From assembly GCF_024622195.1 (NCBI RefSeq), contig NZ_JANKBI010000012.1, forward strand, positions 123,923-187,922: DNA of 64,000 bases, read 5' to 3'. This document shows, piece after piece, positions 36,263 through 44,926 of the stretch. The notes beneath the pieces were generated by a model. It made no database searches. It was not told the DNA's origin and saw only the letters and a list, made by a program, of their open reading frames with translations. This stretch comes from Murimonas intestini (lineage in GTDB: Bacteria > Bacillota > Clostridia > Lachnospirales > Lachnospiraceae). Positions within the stretch are counted from its first letter, which is position 1, and every line of letters begins with the position of its first letter. The position numbers and the translations under genes were made by a program.

Positions 36263-37042
36263 GTGTATTATGAGTTCTACATAGATGTGTATTTTCTGGA
36301 GAACCTGTTTATGGATCTTATACTGATCGGGATAACATGCAGGGTCCTGAAGATCCGCCCTAAAGCAGTCAGGTGGATGGCTGCGGCAATTGTGGGAGCT
36401 CTGGGAGCGTGTGCGCTCATGATACAGCCTTTACACTCCGGGATATGGGTCATCGTCTTGGGCGATGTACTGCTGGGCTTACTGATGGTAAAGATCGGAT
36501 GCGGCGTCAGGCAGAAAAAAATGCTGCTTAAAGGGATTGTGACACTGTATCTGATATCATTTCTGCTGGGCGGGATTTTCCAGATGCTGTTTTCCTTCCT
36601 CCCCCTATCTGTCATTGTGACAGGAGGAATCAGCTCCCTCATCCTGGTATGGCTGCTGGACGGCTACAAGAAAATGAAATGCAGAACACAGGATATTTAT
36701 CAGGTAACCTTGTCATTAAAGGGAAAGACAGAGGTCATGCAGGCCCTCCGGGATACTGGAAACCACTTAAAAGAGCCGTATGGAGGACGTCCTGTCTGTA
36801 TCACAGATTCTCTTTCCGTGAAAGAGCTTGTAGATGACAGCGTCAGAATTTTCTATATCCCATACCACAGTGTTGGGAAAGATGCCGGCATCCTGCCTGG
36901 AATTACATTCGATTATATGATTATAGCACGAGAACCGGTGCCTGTAAGGATCGAGCACCCCGTGATAGCCATAAGCAAGGAGCCTGTAAGTATAAAAGGG
37001 GAGTATCAGATGATATTGAACCCTTTGCTGATAGATGAATAG
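36263..37042 (+). CDS. spoIIGA: Sigma-E processing peptidase SpoIIGA
   Basis: A 259-residue membrane aspartic protease that cuts the pro-sequence of sigma-E after septation. Five or so membrane helices occupy residues ~6-130, starting with YIDVYFLENLFMDLILI. The soluble C-terminal domain has the catalytic Asp164 in ALRDTGNHLKEPYGGRPVCI. The start is GTG at 36263, six bases after AGGAGG. sigE begins 12 bases after its stop, so the protease and its substrate are co-expressed. Confidence 0.92.
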   Translation: MYYEFYIDVYFLENLFMDLILIGITCRVLKIRPKAVRWMAAAIVGALGACALMIQPLHSGIWVIVLGDVLLGLLMVKIGCGVRQKKMLLKGIVTLYLISFLLGGIFQMLFSFLPLSVIVTGGISSLILVWLLDGYKKMKCRTQDIYQVTLSLKGKTEVMQALRDTGNHLKEPYGGRPVCITDSLSVKELVDDSVRIFYIPYHSVGKDAGILPGITFDYMIIAREPVPVRIEHPVIAISKEPVSIKGEYQMILNPLLIDE

Positions 37043-37054
37043 GAGGATTTAAAA

Positions 37055-37795
37055 ATGGTCATAAAAGTTGCAATGCCTCGCCGGTTTCAGTTCCGCATGG
37101 TATCTTCACTGCCGAATCTGCTGTTATCGAGGCCTAACGACGTTCATTATATAGGAGGAAGCGAAGTGCTGCCGGCGCCTCTTCTGCCGGAGAGGGAATC
37201 ACAGCTGATAAATATGCTGGGAGAAGAAGGGGACGATGAGGCAAAGTCGGCACTGATCGAACACAATTTAAGACTTGTAGTGTACATAGCGAAAAAATTT
37301 GACAATACAGGGGTTGGCGTTGAAGATCTGATCTCAATTGGGACAATCGGCCTGATCAAAGCAATCAATACATTCAATCCCCAAAAGAATATCAAGCTGG
37401 CAACATATGCTTCCAGATGCATTGAAAATGAGATCCTCATGTATCTGAGAAGGAACAATAAGACAAAGATGGAAGTATCCATAGACGAGCCGCTGAATGT
37501 GGACTGGGATGGAAATGAACTTCTGCTCTCAGATATTCTGGGAACAGATGAGGACGTCATCTATAAGGACATGGAGACGGAGGTGGAAAGAAAGCTGCTG
37601 ACCAAGGCTATAGCCAAGCTCACGGACAGGGAACAGACAATCGTTAAACTGAGGTTTGGGATCAATACAAGGGACGGGGAGGAGAAGACACAGAAGGAAG
37701 TAGCTGAGCTTCTGGGAATATCCCAGTCCTATATATCAAGGCTGGAAAAAAAGATAATGAAGAGACTGAAAAAAGAAATAGTAAGATTTGAATAA
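37055..37795 (+). CDS. sigE: Sporulation sigma factor sigma-E
   Basis: A 246-residue sigma-70 family factor, mother-cell specific. Region 2 contains LIEHNLRLVVYIAKKFDNTGVGVEDLISIGTIGLIKAI (~69-106) and region 4 the helix-turn-helix TQKEVAELLGISQSYISRLEKKIMKR (~212-237). The N-terminal ~28 residues are the amphipathic pro-sequence removed by SpoIIGA. Co-transcribed with spoIIGA from a Spo0A-type promoter. Confidence 0.95.
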   Translation: MVIKVAMPRRFQFRMVSSLPNLLLSRPNDVHYIGGSEVLPAPLLPERESQLINMLGEEGDDEAKSALIEHNLRLVVYIAKKFDNTGVGVEDLISIGTIGLIKAINTFNPQKNIKLATYASRCIENEILMYLRRNNKTKMEVSIDEPLNVDWDGNELLLSDILGTDEDVIYKDMETEVERKLLTKAIAKLTDREQTIVKLRFGINTRDGEEKTQKEVAELLGISQSYISRLEKKIMKRLKKEIVRFE

Positions 37796-37807
37796 GGAGA
37801 GATTAAA

Positions 37808-38293
37808 ATGCAGAAGAAAAGATTGTGGGTCCCGGCAGGACTCATATTAATAAGCCTGTGCGGGGCTATGATGCTGCCGCTGTCATCCAGAGTAAACAGG
37901 GTGGGAAGTATATTGCCGGCTGCGGCGCTATTTTTCGCTGCTGTATATCTGCTGCTGAGATACCAGGATAAAAATTACGGACTCCTCCGCATGGGCAGGA
38001 GATATGAAGAGCTGGCTCAGCTGGCGGGAGAGAGCATTTTTGAATATGATTATAAGACAAAGAGCCTTCAGTTCCTGATCAGGACGCCTCAATGCGCCAA
38101 GCTGGATGAGCGGGCAAAAGAAGAGATGTGCAGATATCTGGAAGGACAGCATGAGGGGAAGGTCATCATCCATCTGAAGGATGCAAATGGAAAAGAATAC
38201 TGCTGCCGTATGTTCGTCAGAGGCTGCAGGGGCTATGAGGATCAGGAGGGGACAAGAGCTATAGGGAAAGTAACTGAGATCCTTGAAGCGTGA
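37808..38293 (+). CDS. Membrane protein with orphan PAS-like domain
   Basis: A 161-residue protein of unknown function, 12 bases after sigE. Two hydrophobic segments (about 7-25 and 33-50) are followed by a soluble part that reads like a small PAS domain: ESIFEYDYKTKSLQFLI at the beginning and the C-terminal strand pair GKEYCCRMFVRGCRG ... GTRAIGKVTEI. In related bacteria such PAS segments sit in front of GGDEF or kinase domains, but here nothing follows. The position suggests co-transcription with sigE. Confidence 0.7.
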   Translation: MQKKRLWVPAGLILISLCGAMMLPLSSRVNRVGSILPAAALFFAAVYLLLRYQDKNYGLLRMGRRYEELAQLAGESIFEYDYKTKSLQFLIRTPQCAKLDERAKEEMCRYLEGQHEGKVIIHLKDANGKEYCCRMFVRGCRGYEDQEGTRAIGKVTEILEA

Positions 38294-38305
38294 AGCAGTA
38301 TTTTA

Positions 38306-38337
38306 ACGGGGCGCTGCAGTCTGCAGCGCCCCGTTTG
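38306..38337. terminator. Bidirectional terminator
   Basis: ACGGGGCGCTGCAG / CTGCAGCGCCCCGT with a one-base loop, between the convergent PAS-like and TrpB-like genes; the U-tracts are short. Confidence 0.65.
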
Positions 38338-38352
38338 GGAGAATCATTTATC

Positions 38353-39729
38353 TCAGGCCTCTACCTTCGGAAGCTTTGCAAATTCTTTTGCCAGCTCTTC
38401 ATCTGTAGGGATATAGTCACTCATTTCACCATTATTATATTTCTCATAGGCAGTCATATCAAAGTAGCCTGTTCCTGTGAGACCGAATACGATAGTCTTT
38501 TCCTCTCCTGTCTCTTTGCACTTAAGGGCTTCGTCGATAGCAGCGCGTATAGCATGGCTGCTCTCAGGAGCCGGAAGGATGCCTTCTACTCTGGCGAACT
38601 GTTCCGCAGCGGCAAACACGCTGGTCTGCTCCACAGAGATTGCTTCCAGCAGTTTGTCATCATAAAGCTGTGACACGACGGAGCTCATGCCATGGTAGCG
38701 CAGTCCGCCGGCGTGGTTTGCTGAAGGTATAAAATTGCTTCCCAGAGTATACATCTTAGCCAGCGGGCATACCATTCCGGTGTCGCAGAAGTCATATGCG
38801 TAGCGGCCTCTTGTAAGGCTTGGACAGGATGCAGGTTCTACGGCAATGATCCTGTAATCAGCTTCCCCGCGGAGCTTTTCACCCATGAACGGGGAGATGA
38901 GCCCGCCCAGGTTAGAACCGCCTCCGGCGCAGCCGATGATGATATCAGGATGGATGTCATATTTATCAAGGGCAGCTTTAGTCTCCAGACCAATTATGGA
39001 CTGGTGGAGAAGCACCTGGGTGAGTACTGAACCTAAGACATAGCGGTAGCCGTCCATTGACATGGCAGTTTCTACGGCTTCTGAGATAGCGCAGCCTAAG
39101 CTGCCTGAGGTTCCGGGATGTGCGGCAAGGATCCTGCGTCCAACTTCTGTAGTCTCAGAGGGAGACGGGGTCACGGATGCACCGTATGTCCTCATAACTT
39201 CCCGGCGGAACGGCTTCTGCTCATAGGAAACCTTCACCATAAATACCTTACAGTCCAGCTTAAAATAGGAACAGGCCATGGAGAGAGCCGTGCCCCACTG
39301 TCCGGCGCCAGTCTCTGTGGTAACTCCTTTCAGGCCCTGTTTTTTGGCATAGTAGGCCTGGGCAATAGCGGAATTTAATTTATGGCTTCCTGATGTATTG
39401 TTGCCTTCGAATTTGTAGTAGATCTTGGCGGGAGTATCAAGCTCCTTCTCAAGACAGTAAGCGCGGACGAGGGGAGACGGACGGTACATTTTATAAAAAT
39501 CCTGGATCTCCTGGGGAATATCAAAATAGGGAGTAGTGTCGTCCAGCTCCTGCTGCACAAGCTCATCGCAGAAAACCTGACGGAGCTCATCAAATGTCAT
39601 AGGCTTTAATGTAGCAGGGTTCAGAAGAGGCGCCGGCTTATTTTTCATATCGGCACGGACATTGTACCATTTTGCGGGCATCTCATTCTCTTCCAGATAA
39701 ATTTTGTAAGGAATTTTCTTTTTATCCAT
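38353..39729 (-). CDS. TrpB2-type tryptophan synthase beta-like enzyme
   Basis: A 458-residue PLP enzyme of the TrpB2 class. The PLP lysine lies in NTSGSHKLNSAIAQAYYAKKQG, the substrate region ETGAGQWGTALS and the phosphate-binding GCAGGGSNLGG are present, and the N-terminal extension (DDTTPYFDIPQEIQDFYKMYRPSPL) is typical of TrpB2 rather than TrpB1. No trpA or other trp gene is near, as is common for TrpB2. It would join serine and indole, perhaps as indole salvage; the physiological role is not settled. Confidence 0.9.
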   Translation of the reverse strand: MDKKKIPYKIYLEENEMPAKWYNVRADMKNKPAPLLNPATLKPMTFDELRQVFCDELVQQELDDTTPYFDIPQEIQDFYKMYRPSPLVRAYCLEKELDTPAKIYYKFEGNNTSGSHKLNSAIAQAYYAKKQGLKGVTTETGAGQWGTALSMACSYFKLDCKVFMVKVSYEQKPFRREVMRTYGASVTPSPSETTEVGRRILAAHPGTSGSLGCAISEAVETAMSMDGYRYVLGSVLTQVLLHQSIIGLETKAALDKYDIHPDIIIGCAGGGSNLGGLISPFMGEKLRGEADYRIIAVEPASCPSLTRGRYAYDFCDTGMVCPLAKMYTLGSNFIPSANHAGGLRYHGMSSVVSQLYDDKLLEAISVEQTSVFAAAEQFARVEGILPAPESSHAIRAAIDEALKCKETGEEKTIVFGLTGTGYFDMTAYEKYNNGEMSDYIPTDEELAKEFAKLPKVEA

Positions 39730-39845
39730 ATTAATATCCTTTCTTTTGCAGAAAATATTGTTTTAGCCGGGAATGAATCCCCGGCCAAAACGTTTTGTTT
39801 AAGATTATATCATAAACGAGTATTAAGCTGCAATGTGTATCTTGA

Positions 39846-40010
39846 CTATTTCTTCTTCTGAATTGCGTTGTTTCTTCTATTTAAATAGCCACGCAGGACC
39901 AGATTGATATACTGAGAGACGGAGCGGTCATCTTTTTCGGCGAGTTCCCTGATTTCAATTACAATATCTTCATCTATAGTAATGCTGAGTTTCTTTTTCA
40001 GCGGCTTCAT
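39846..40010 (-). CDS. Small ribbon-helix-helix protein
   Basis: A 54-residue frame, MKPLKKKLSITIDEDIVIEI at the start, preceded by GGGAGGTG at correct spacing. The pattern basic beta strand (LSITIDEDI), helix (IEIRELAEKDD), turn, helix (RSVSQYINLVLRGYLNRR) is the CopG/Arc ribbon-helix-helix fold. It may be an autoregulator or an antitoxin, but no toxin gene is adjacent. It lies upstream of the TrpB2-type gene on the same strand, separated by ~115 bases, so it may be co-transcribed. Confidence 0.75.
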   Translation of the reverse strand: MKPLKKKLSITIDEDIVIEIRELAEKDDRSVSQYINLVLRGYLNRRNNAIQKKK

Positions 40011-40100
40011 GTATGCACCTCCCGGTCTGGTAAAATATTCCAGACCAATATAGCATCGAATATTCTCAAAAGCCCTCCGTTAGTATAAATTAGCATAAAG

Positions 40101-40128
40101 TAGGATGGTAACATGTGAGCAGTAACGT
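40101..40128 (+). repeat. MITE-like repeat, right-end fragment
   Basis: TAGGATGGTAACATGTGAGC AGTAACG resembles the right end of the element at 6974 (GGGATGGTGACGTGTGAACAGTAACG) with a few changes. Confidence 0.45.
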
Positions 40129-40226
40129 TAGACGCACTTATTTTTATTATAATCTGTCAAAGATGATGACAAAAATAAAAAAATATTGTATAATTGTGTC
40201 AATAACAGGGCCTGGAGGGTAAGCGG

Positions 40227-41252
40227 ATGAAGGGAAAAGTTATAGTGGCAGCGTTAGCCGCAGTTCTGGCCTTGGGGACGTGTGAGAGTACCACAGAAGC
40301 GGCAGCTGCAGACAGCCTGAGTACAGACTCAGGCCAGGAATATATGGGAGAGGGTTTAAGTGTGGCGGATGTATACCGGGATTTTCAGACCGGTGTTGAG
40401 TTTAATATGTTTGAGTGGGAGCAGGATGAATTCGGAGAGGATTCATCAGGATATGCTGATTACCAGAAAGAGTTCACATGCTCTGACGTCACCACGGATT
40501 ATATTCTGGTGATGGATTCTCCGGGGGACAGCAATGCATTAGTTGCAGTCGCAAAGGGAAGGGGCCAGATGGCAAATGTCAGCCGGGGATATCCCGGGGA
40601 GATCGAGAGGATCGTCTCTTATATACAGGCGACGCCTGTTGAGCAGAGCGGCAAACAGGTTTCAGTTGGATATGTTGACACTTATGCGTATGAATATCTG
40701 GCTTATGATGAGGTAGATTATTTTCTGAATGCAAGTATCTATTCAGCTGATTTGAGAGACTGTATGGTTGTGTACAGGATCCGGGACGCCGCAGGTTCAG
40801 TCCTGGGGCAGGGCGTGACCATCCTGGCCAACGGAGAGGGGCAGCTTAATTTCTACAAGAAATATCCCATCGGGACACCGGACCCGGGTATGTGGGTGGA
40901 GATCAGCAGCACTGTGGACTTTTCGGAAAATGTTGCCGATCAATACAGTTTTAGCGGCCTCTCCTTCACGAAAAGTGATACAGAGAGCGGAAAGACTTAC
41001 TGCCGCGGAAGCGGTTCAGTAGTGTCAGCTGATGTGGGGGAGGAGAGCCTCCTCAGTGTAAGAAAGCTGTCGCAGTCATCTGACGGCACGGCAGAGTCAG
41101 CCAGCTATGTAGTTATGAAATATGGGACAGGTGAAGTATGGACAGCCGATGTGATGACCCAGCCGGATGAAGATCCTCAGTACCAGTTCTGGGTAAATGG
41201 CATCATTATTCCTCATGATGTGCTGCTTTCACAGGAGGATGTTTGGAAATAA
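40227..41252 (+). CDS. Secreted hypothetical protein
   Basis: A 341-residue protein I do not recognise. It has a short signal sequence (residues ~1-26, KGKVIVAALAAVLALG followed by Cys19); the Thr before the Cys makes a lipobox weak, so it may be a lipoprotein or a cleaved protein. The mature part is acidic, rich in Ser, Asp and Tyr, and predicted mostly beta. GGAGGG precedes the ATG, and a promoter-like TATAAT sits in ATTGTATAATTGTGTC near 40186-40191. No co-transcribed neighbour. Confidence 0.7.
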   Translation: MKGKVIVAALAAVLALGTCESTTEAAAADSLSTDSGQEYMGEGLSVADVYRDFQTGVEFNMFEWEQDEFGEDSSGYADYQKEFTCSDVTTDYILVMDSPGDSNALVAVAKGRGQMANVSRGYPGEIERIVSYIQATPVEQSGKQVSVGYVDTYAYEYLAYDEVDYFLNASIYSADLRDCMVVYRIRDAAGSVLGQGVTILANGEGQLNFYKKYPIGTPDPGMWVEISSTVDFSENVADQYSFSGLSFTKSDTESGKTYCRGSGSVVSADVGEESLLSVRKLSQSSDGTAESASYVVMKYGTGEVWTADVMTQPDEDPQYQFWVNGIIIPHDVLLSQEDVWK

Positions 41253-41558
41253 AAACCCCCGCAGCTTCGCGCCATTGCGACAACCACGGAGGTTTAAGGG
41301 GAGGATAAGTATTTCTTTTTTCTTTAGTAATTGTCCTTCCCGTAAAAGGGGGTTAGCAGTCAGGACATCTGTTAATCTTATAGAAAGAAAAAACGTGTTT
41401 ACTTCGTTTTCTTTTCTATGAGATTAATCATAGTATGGGTAAAAAAAGAAATTTTATACAAAATAAAAATTCTTTTTGAAAAAAAATAGAAAGTGTTATA
41501 TACTATAGCTGTTGTATAGATTTGAAATATTTGATGAAACAAAGGACGGTAGGAAAAA
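41253..41558 (+). other. Intergenic region with inverted repeat
   Basis: 306 bases without a gene. A C-rich stretch at 41259-41300 (ACCCCCG ... GGAGGTTTAAGGGG) may fold as a weak terminator. A large imperfect palindrome at 41371-41429 (TTAATCTTATAGAAAGAAAA with TTTTCTTTTCTATGAGATTAA) follows. Then an AT-rich stretch leads to the promoter-like TTATATACTATAG of the next gene near 41495. Confidence 0.5.
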
Positions 41559-42065
41559 ATGGGATTATTACAGGAATGGAGAGACGTTGCGTACTCTCAG
41601 GAGACAGATAAAAAACAGCTGCAGAAATTCTGGACAGACTATTTCCTTGTGGAAAAAGGCATATATGAGAAACTGCTCACAAATCCGGATGAAGTAGTCA
41701 GAGGCACAGTAAAAGAACTGGCGGATAAATACGGCATTCCGGTCATGACTATGGTGGGCTTTCTGGACGGTATTGATGACAGCCTTAAGGTTAAGAATCC
41801 AATCGATGAGATGGATGAGAATACGGAGGTCAATCTTGGCTTTGACAAAGAGATGCTCTTTAAGAACATGGTAGATGCGAAAGCTGACTGGCTGTATGAA
41901 CTCCCTGTATGGGATGAGATCTTTACACCTGAGCAGAGGAAAAAGCTGTACATGGATGCAAAGAAAGCCAACACGATCGTAAAAGGGCCTAAGATTGGAA
42001 GAAATGATCCATGTCCGTGCGGCAGCGGAAAGAAATATAAAAAATGCTGCGGTAAAAATGCATAG
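41559..42065 (+). CDS. SEC-C motif protein
   Basis: A 168-residue soluble protein whose last ~22 residues are a SEC-C zinc motif, GRNDPCPCGSGKKYKKCCG, the same metal-binding tail as in SecA. The N-terminal ~140 residues are helical (KKQLQKFWTDYFLVEKGIYEKLL) and acidic and I do not recognise them further. It is monocistronic: a promoter region upstream and a strong terminator downstream. Function unknown; SEC-C tails often mediate ribosome or SecB contacts. Confidence 0.8.
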   Translation: MGLLQEWRDVAYSQETDKKQLQKFWTDYFLVEKGIYEKLLTNPDEVVRGTVKELADKYGIPVMTMVGFLDGIDDSLKVKNPIDEMDENTEVNLGFDKEMLFKNMVDAKADWLYELPVWDEIFTPEQRKKLYMDAKKANTIVKGPKIGRNDPCPCGSGKKYKKCCGKNA

Positions 42066-42078
42066 GATCAGATAATCG

Positions 42079-42127
42079 ATGCTGATTTCCAGGGGTTGAT
42101 TCAGCCCGGAGATCAGCATTTTTTTTG
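42079..42127 (+). terminator. Intrinsic terminator
   Basis: ATGCTGATTTCC / GGAGATCAGCAT with a longer loop and TTTTTTTT. The ribosome site GGAGGG of the next gene follows immediately. Confidence 0.85.
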
Positions 42128-42135
42128 GAGGGATA

Positions 42136-42864
42136 ATGGACATATTTTTATTGGCGGCAGCAGTGGTCTGCCTGGTTTATTTTGTATTTCTGCTGGCTTT
42201 CGGAATGGATTTTGCAATAGTATGGTTATTGGCTGCAGTATTTTTAGGAGGGCTGTCATTTGTATGGCGCCAGCAGAAAGCTGGGATATGGCATCTTCCT
42301 CTCTGGCTGAAAATAGCCGCAGGAATAGTGATAGGAGCAGGGCTTGTCATCTTCCTGGCTGCGGAAGTGCAGATAGTTGGAAAGATGGGGGAGAAGGGAA
42401 AGCCGGACCTGGATTATGTGATCGTGCTGGGCGCCCAGGTACGGGGCGAGAACCCGAGCAAGGCTCTTACAAAGAGGCTGGAGGCAGCATATGATTACAT
42501 GACAGAAAATGAAAGAACAACAGCTATTTTATCAGGAGGCCAGGGTGACGGTGAAGATATCACAGAGGCAGAAGCCATGCGCCGCTATCTGGAGGACAGG
42601 GGGATTGCCCCTGAGAGGCTTATAAAAGAGGATAAATCTACAAGCACCGAGGAAAACCTTCGCTTTTGTGCAGGTCTGATTGGCGGCAGTGATGCTTCTG
42701 TGGGAATTATATCAAATAATTTTCATATATGCCGTGCCCTTATGATTGCCGGGAAGCAGGGCTATACTAATGTATGCGGAATAGCGGCTTATTCTGATCC
42801 GAAATTCCAGGTGCATTATATGGTGAGGGAGGCATTTGCGCTTGTGAAAGAAAAACTGAGGTGA
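42136..42864 (+). CDS. YdcF/ElyC-family membrane protein (DUF218)
   Basis: A 242-residue protein with three N-terminal membrane segments (to ~83) and a DUF218 domain: YVIVLGAQVRGENPSKALTKRLEAAYDYM (~94-122), TTAILSGGQGDGEDITEAEAM and DKSTSTEENLRF, NNFHICRA. The family is linked to envelope and cell-wall precursor metabolism (SanA, ElyC) but the reaction is not established. GGAGGG lies just before the ATG. The UPF0340 gene follows after 12 bases. Confidence 0.88.
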   Translation: MDIFLLAAAVVCLVYFVFLLAFGMDFAIVWLLAAVFLGGLSFVWRQQKAGIWHLPLWLKIAAGIVIGAGLVIFLAAEVQIVGKMGEKGKPDLDYVIVLGAQVRGENPSKALTKRLEAAYDYMTENERTTAILSGGQGDGEDITEAEAMRRYLEDRGIAPERLIKEDKSTSTEENLRFCAGLIGGSDASVGIISNNFHICRALMIAGKQGYTNVCGIAAYSDPKFQVHYMVREAFALVKEKLR

Positions 42865-42876
42865 GGAGATGATATT

Positions 42877-43473
42877 ATGGCACAGGAAAAAGGGATGTCA
42901 GAGGAGAAGCTTACAGCCGGGGAACTGGAGCAAATTGCAGAGGAGGCATACGAAGCTGTGAGCCAGCTTCTGGATGCGGCAGGATTAAGAAGCGGTGATA
43001 TCCTGGTGGCAGGATGTTCCACCAGCGAGATAGAAAAGCACAGAATAGGTTCTTACTCAAATAAAGAGGTGGGGGAGGCAGTGTTTGCCGGTATACAAAG
43101 AGCGCTGGTCCCGCGGGGCATCTATCTGGCTGCACAGTGCTGTGAGCATTTGAACCGCGCTATTATAATAGAAGAAGAGGCGGCGGACAGGTATCATCTG
43201 GAGAGGGTGAATGTGGTGCCCATGCCAAAGGCCGGAGGGGCATTTGCAACAGCGGCATACAGGGGATTTGTCCATCCTGCGGCAGTTGAGGAAGTGTCAG
43301 CGGATGCAGGAATAGATATTGGAGATACTTTGATTGGCATGCATCTGAAGAGAGTGGCCGTGCCTGTCAGGACAGAGAGAAAGAATGTGGGAAGCGCCCA
43401 TGTGGTATGCGCCAGGACAAGATATAAGTTTGTGGGAGGGAGCCGCGCCCATTACGATGAAGAGCTTCTGTAG
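42877..43473 (+). CDS. UPF0340 / TIGR01440 family protein
   Basis: A 198-residue cytoplasmic protein of the DUF436 (YwlG) family, function unknown. Conserved blocks seen are VAGCSTSEIEKHRIG (~45-59), RGIYLAAQCCEHLNRA (~80-95), VVPMPKAGGAFATAAY (~110-125) and IDIGDTLIGMHLKRVAVP near residue 150. GAGGAGATG precedes the ATG. Probably co-transcribed with the DUF218 gene. Confidence 0.9.
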   Translation: MAQEKGMSEEKLTAGELEQIAEEAYEAVSQLLDAAGLRSGDILVAGCSTSEIEKHRIGSYSNKEVGEAVFAGIQRALVPRGIYLAAQCCEHLNRAIIIEEEAADRYHLERVNVVPMPKAGGAFATAAYRGFVHPAAVEEVSADAGIDIGDTLIGMHLKRVAVPVRTERKNVGSAHVVCARTRYKFVGGSRAHYDEELL

Positions 43474-43535
43474 GGCTTTGTAAATAGTCAAAACGGCATA
43501 TTTGATTAAGATAACTTAATAATACCTTAACCCCA

Positions 43536-43593
43536 TTGCGCCCGGATAGTGCCTGTGCTATAAAGTAAGTGTACTAATGCGGATGGTACACTT
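43536..43593 (+). promoter_or_regulatory. Promoter and YtrA-type operator
   Basis: TTGCGC (43536-43541), 17 bases, TATAAA (43559-43564), then a perfect inverted repeat AAGTGTAC (43567-43574) and GTACACTT (43586-43593) over the start point. AGTGTAC...GTACACT is the known YtrA-subfamily GntR operator form, and a YtrA-like gene follows, so autorepression is likely. Confidence 0.75.
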
Positions 43594-43656
43594 GGAAACC
43601 TTGTTTTCTGTGTGCTTTTGTAAAGTATAATCTTATGGAGAAGAGAGGAAGGTTCT

Positions 43657-44037
43657 ATGATAACGATCGATTATCAAAATCGGATGCCAATTTATGAACA
43701 GATTGTAGAACGCTTTCAGACGCTGATTGTGAATGGGGCGCTGGAACCGGACACACAGCTGCCGTCAGTGAGAAATCTGGCTGTAGATCTGGCGATCAAC
43801 CCAAATACCATACAGAAGGCATATGCAGTTCTGGAGCAGCAGGGATTTATTTACCCTGTTAAAGGAAGGGGCAATTTCGTGTCCGGCGACAGTGAAGTAA
43901 AGAACAGAAAGATTCAGGCTTTTTACAGGACGCTGAAGAATGTGGTTATCCAGGGGAAAGAACTGGGAGTTACCAGGGATGAGTTTCTGGAGAAATCAAA
44001 AGAAATGTTTGAGGAGGGCCAGTATGATAGAAATTAA
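43657..44037 (+). CDS. GntR-family regulator, YtrA type
   Basis: A 126-residue short GntR regulator: winged helix with MPIYEQIVERFQTLIVNGALEPDTQLPSVRNLAVDLAINPNTIQKAYAVLEQQGFI, and only a ~50-residue C-terminal dimer tail, as in YtrA. It overlaps the ABC ATPase gene by 14 bases. In model species YtrA represses a linked ABC exporter and responds to cell-envelope stress. Confidence 0.9.
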   Translation: MITIDYQNRMPIYEQIVERFQTLIVNGALEPDTQLPSVRNLAVDLAINPNTIQKAYAVLEQQGFIYPVKGRGNFVSGDSEVKNRKIQAFYRTLKNVVIQGKELGVTRDEFLEKSKEMFEEGQYDRN

Positions 44038-44926
44038 CGGAGTGAATAAGTCCTTCGGAGATATAAAAGCCCTGGATAATATAGTGGCTACCATAGAAGA
44101 AGGCAGCATTTTCGGACTGGTGGGGACTAATGGGGCCGGGAAGAGCACGCTGCTTCGGGTACTCTCAGGAGTGCTTAAACCGGATACGGGCATGGCCATG
44201 GTGGACGGCGAGGATGTCTATGAGAATGCGGCAGCCAAGTCCAGGATCTGCTTTTTATCGGACACGGCATACTTTTTTCCGAATGCAACTGCCAGGAACA
44301 TGGCCGATTATTATGCCATCGTTTATCCTGATTTTAATAAAGAGCGCTTTGATGAGCTGGTGGGGAAGTTCGGGCTTGATCCAAAGCGCAAGATAAATAC
44401 CTTTTCAAAAGGTATGAAGAAACAGGTTTCCGTCCTGTTAGGGATCTGTGCCCAGACCAGGTATCTTTTCTGTGACGAGACTTTTGACGGACTGGATCCT
44501 GTTATGCGCCAGGCAGTGAAAAGCCTGTTTGCGGTGGAGCTTTTAAACAGAAATTTTACGCCGGTCATAGCATCCCACAGCCTCAGGGAGCTGGAAGATA
44601 TCTGTGACCATGTAGGCCTTCTGCATAAAGGAGGTATACTGCTGTCAAAGGATCTTGAAGATATGAAGTTCCATATCCATAAAGTCCAGTGTGTCATCCG
44701 CAATCCCGTATTTGAGGAGGAGCTTTTAAAAGAGCTGGATGTGCTGCAGCATGAGAAAAGGGGGTCGCTGCTCACGATCGTGGCAAGGGGGACAAAGCAG
44801 GAAATATTAATGAGTGTGGAGCAGAAGGAGCCGCTGTTCTACGAGGTCCTTCCCCTGACCCTGGAAGAAATATTTATCAGTGAGACGGAGGTGGCGGGCT
44901 ATGACATCAAAAATATCATTTTTTAA
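44024..44926 (+). CDS. ABC transporter ATP-binding protein
   Basis: A 300-residue ATPase. Walker A GTNGAGKST (residues ~35-43), the signature NTFSKGMKKQVSVLL (variant of LSGGQ, SKGMK) near residue 126, Walker B RYLFCDETFDGLDP near 148 and the switch His in ASHSLRE are present. The ATG at 44024 overlaps the GntR gene. The Walker B aspartate-glutamate pair is normal. It energises the permease encoded next. Confidence 0.93.
   Translation: MIEINGVNKSFGDIKALDNIVATIEEGSIFGLVGTNGAGKSTLLRVLSGVLKPDTGMAMVDGEDVYENAAAKSRICFLSDTAYFFPNATARNMADYYAIVYPDFNKERFDELVGKFGLDPKRKINTFSKGMKKQVSVLLGICAQTRYLFCDETFDGLDPVMRQAVKSLFAVELLNRNFTPVIASHSLRELEDICDHVGLLHKGGILLSKDLEDMKFHIHKVQCVIRNPVFEEELLKELDVLQHEKRGSLLTIVARGTKQEILMSVEQKEPLFYEVLPLTLEEIFISETEVAGYDIKNIIF

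Noticed and set aside
38353..39729. Classical tryptophan synthase beta subunit
   Set aside because: N-terminal extension and missing trpA point to the TrpB2 class.
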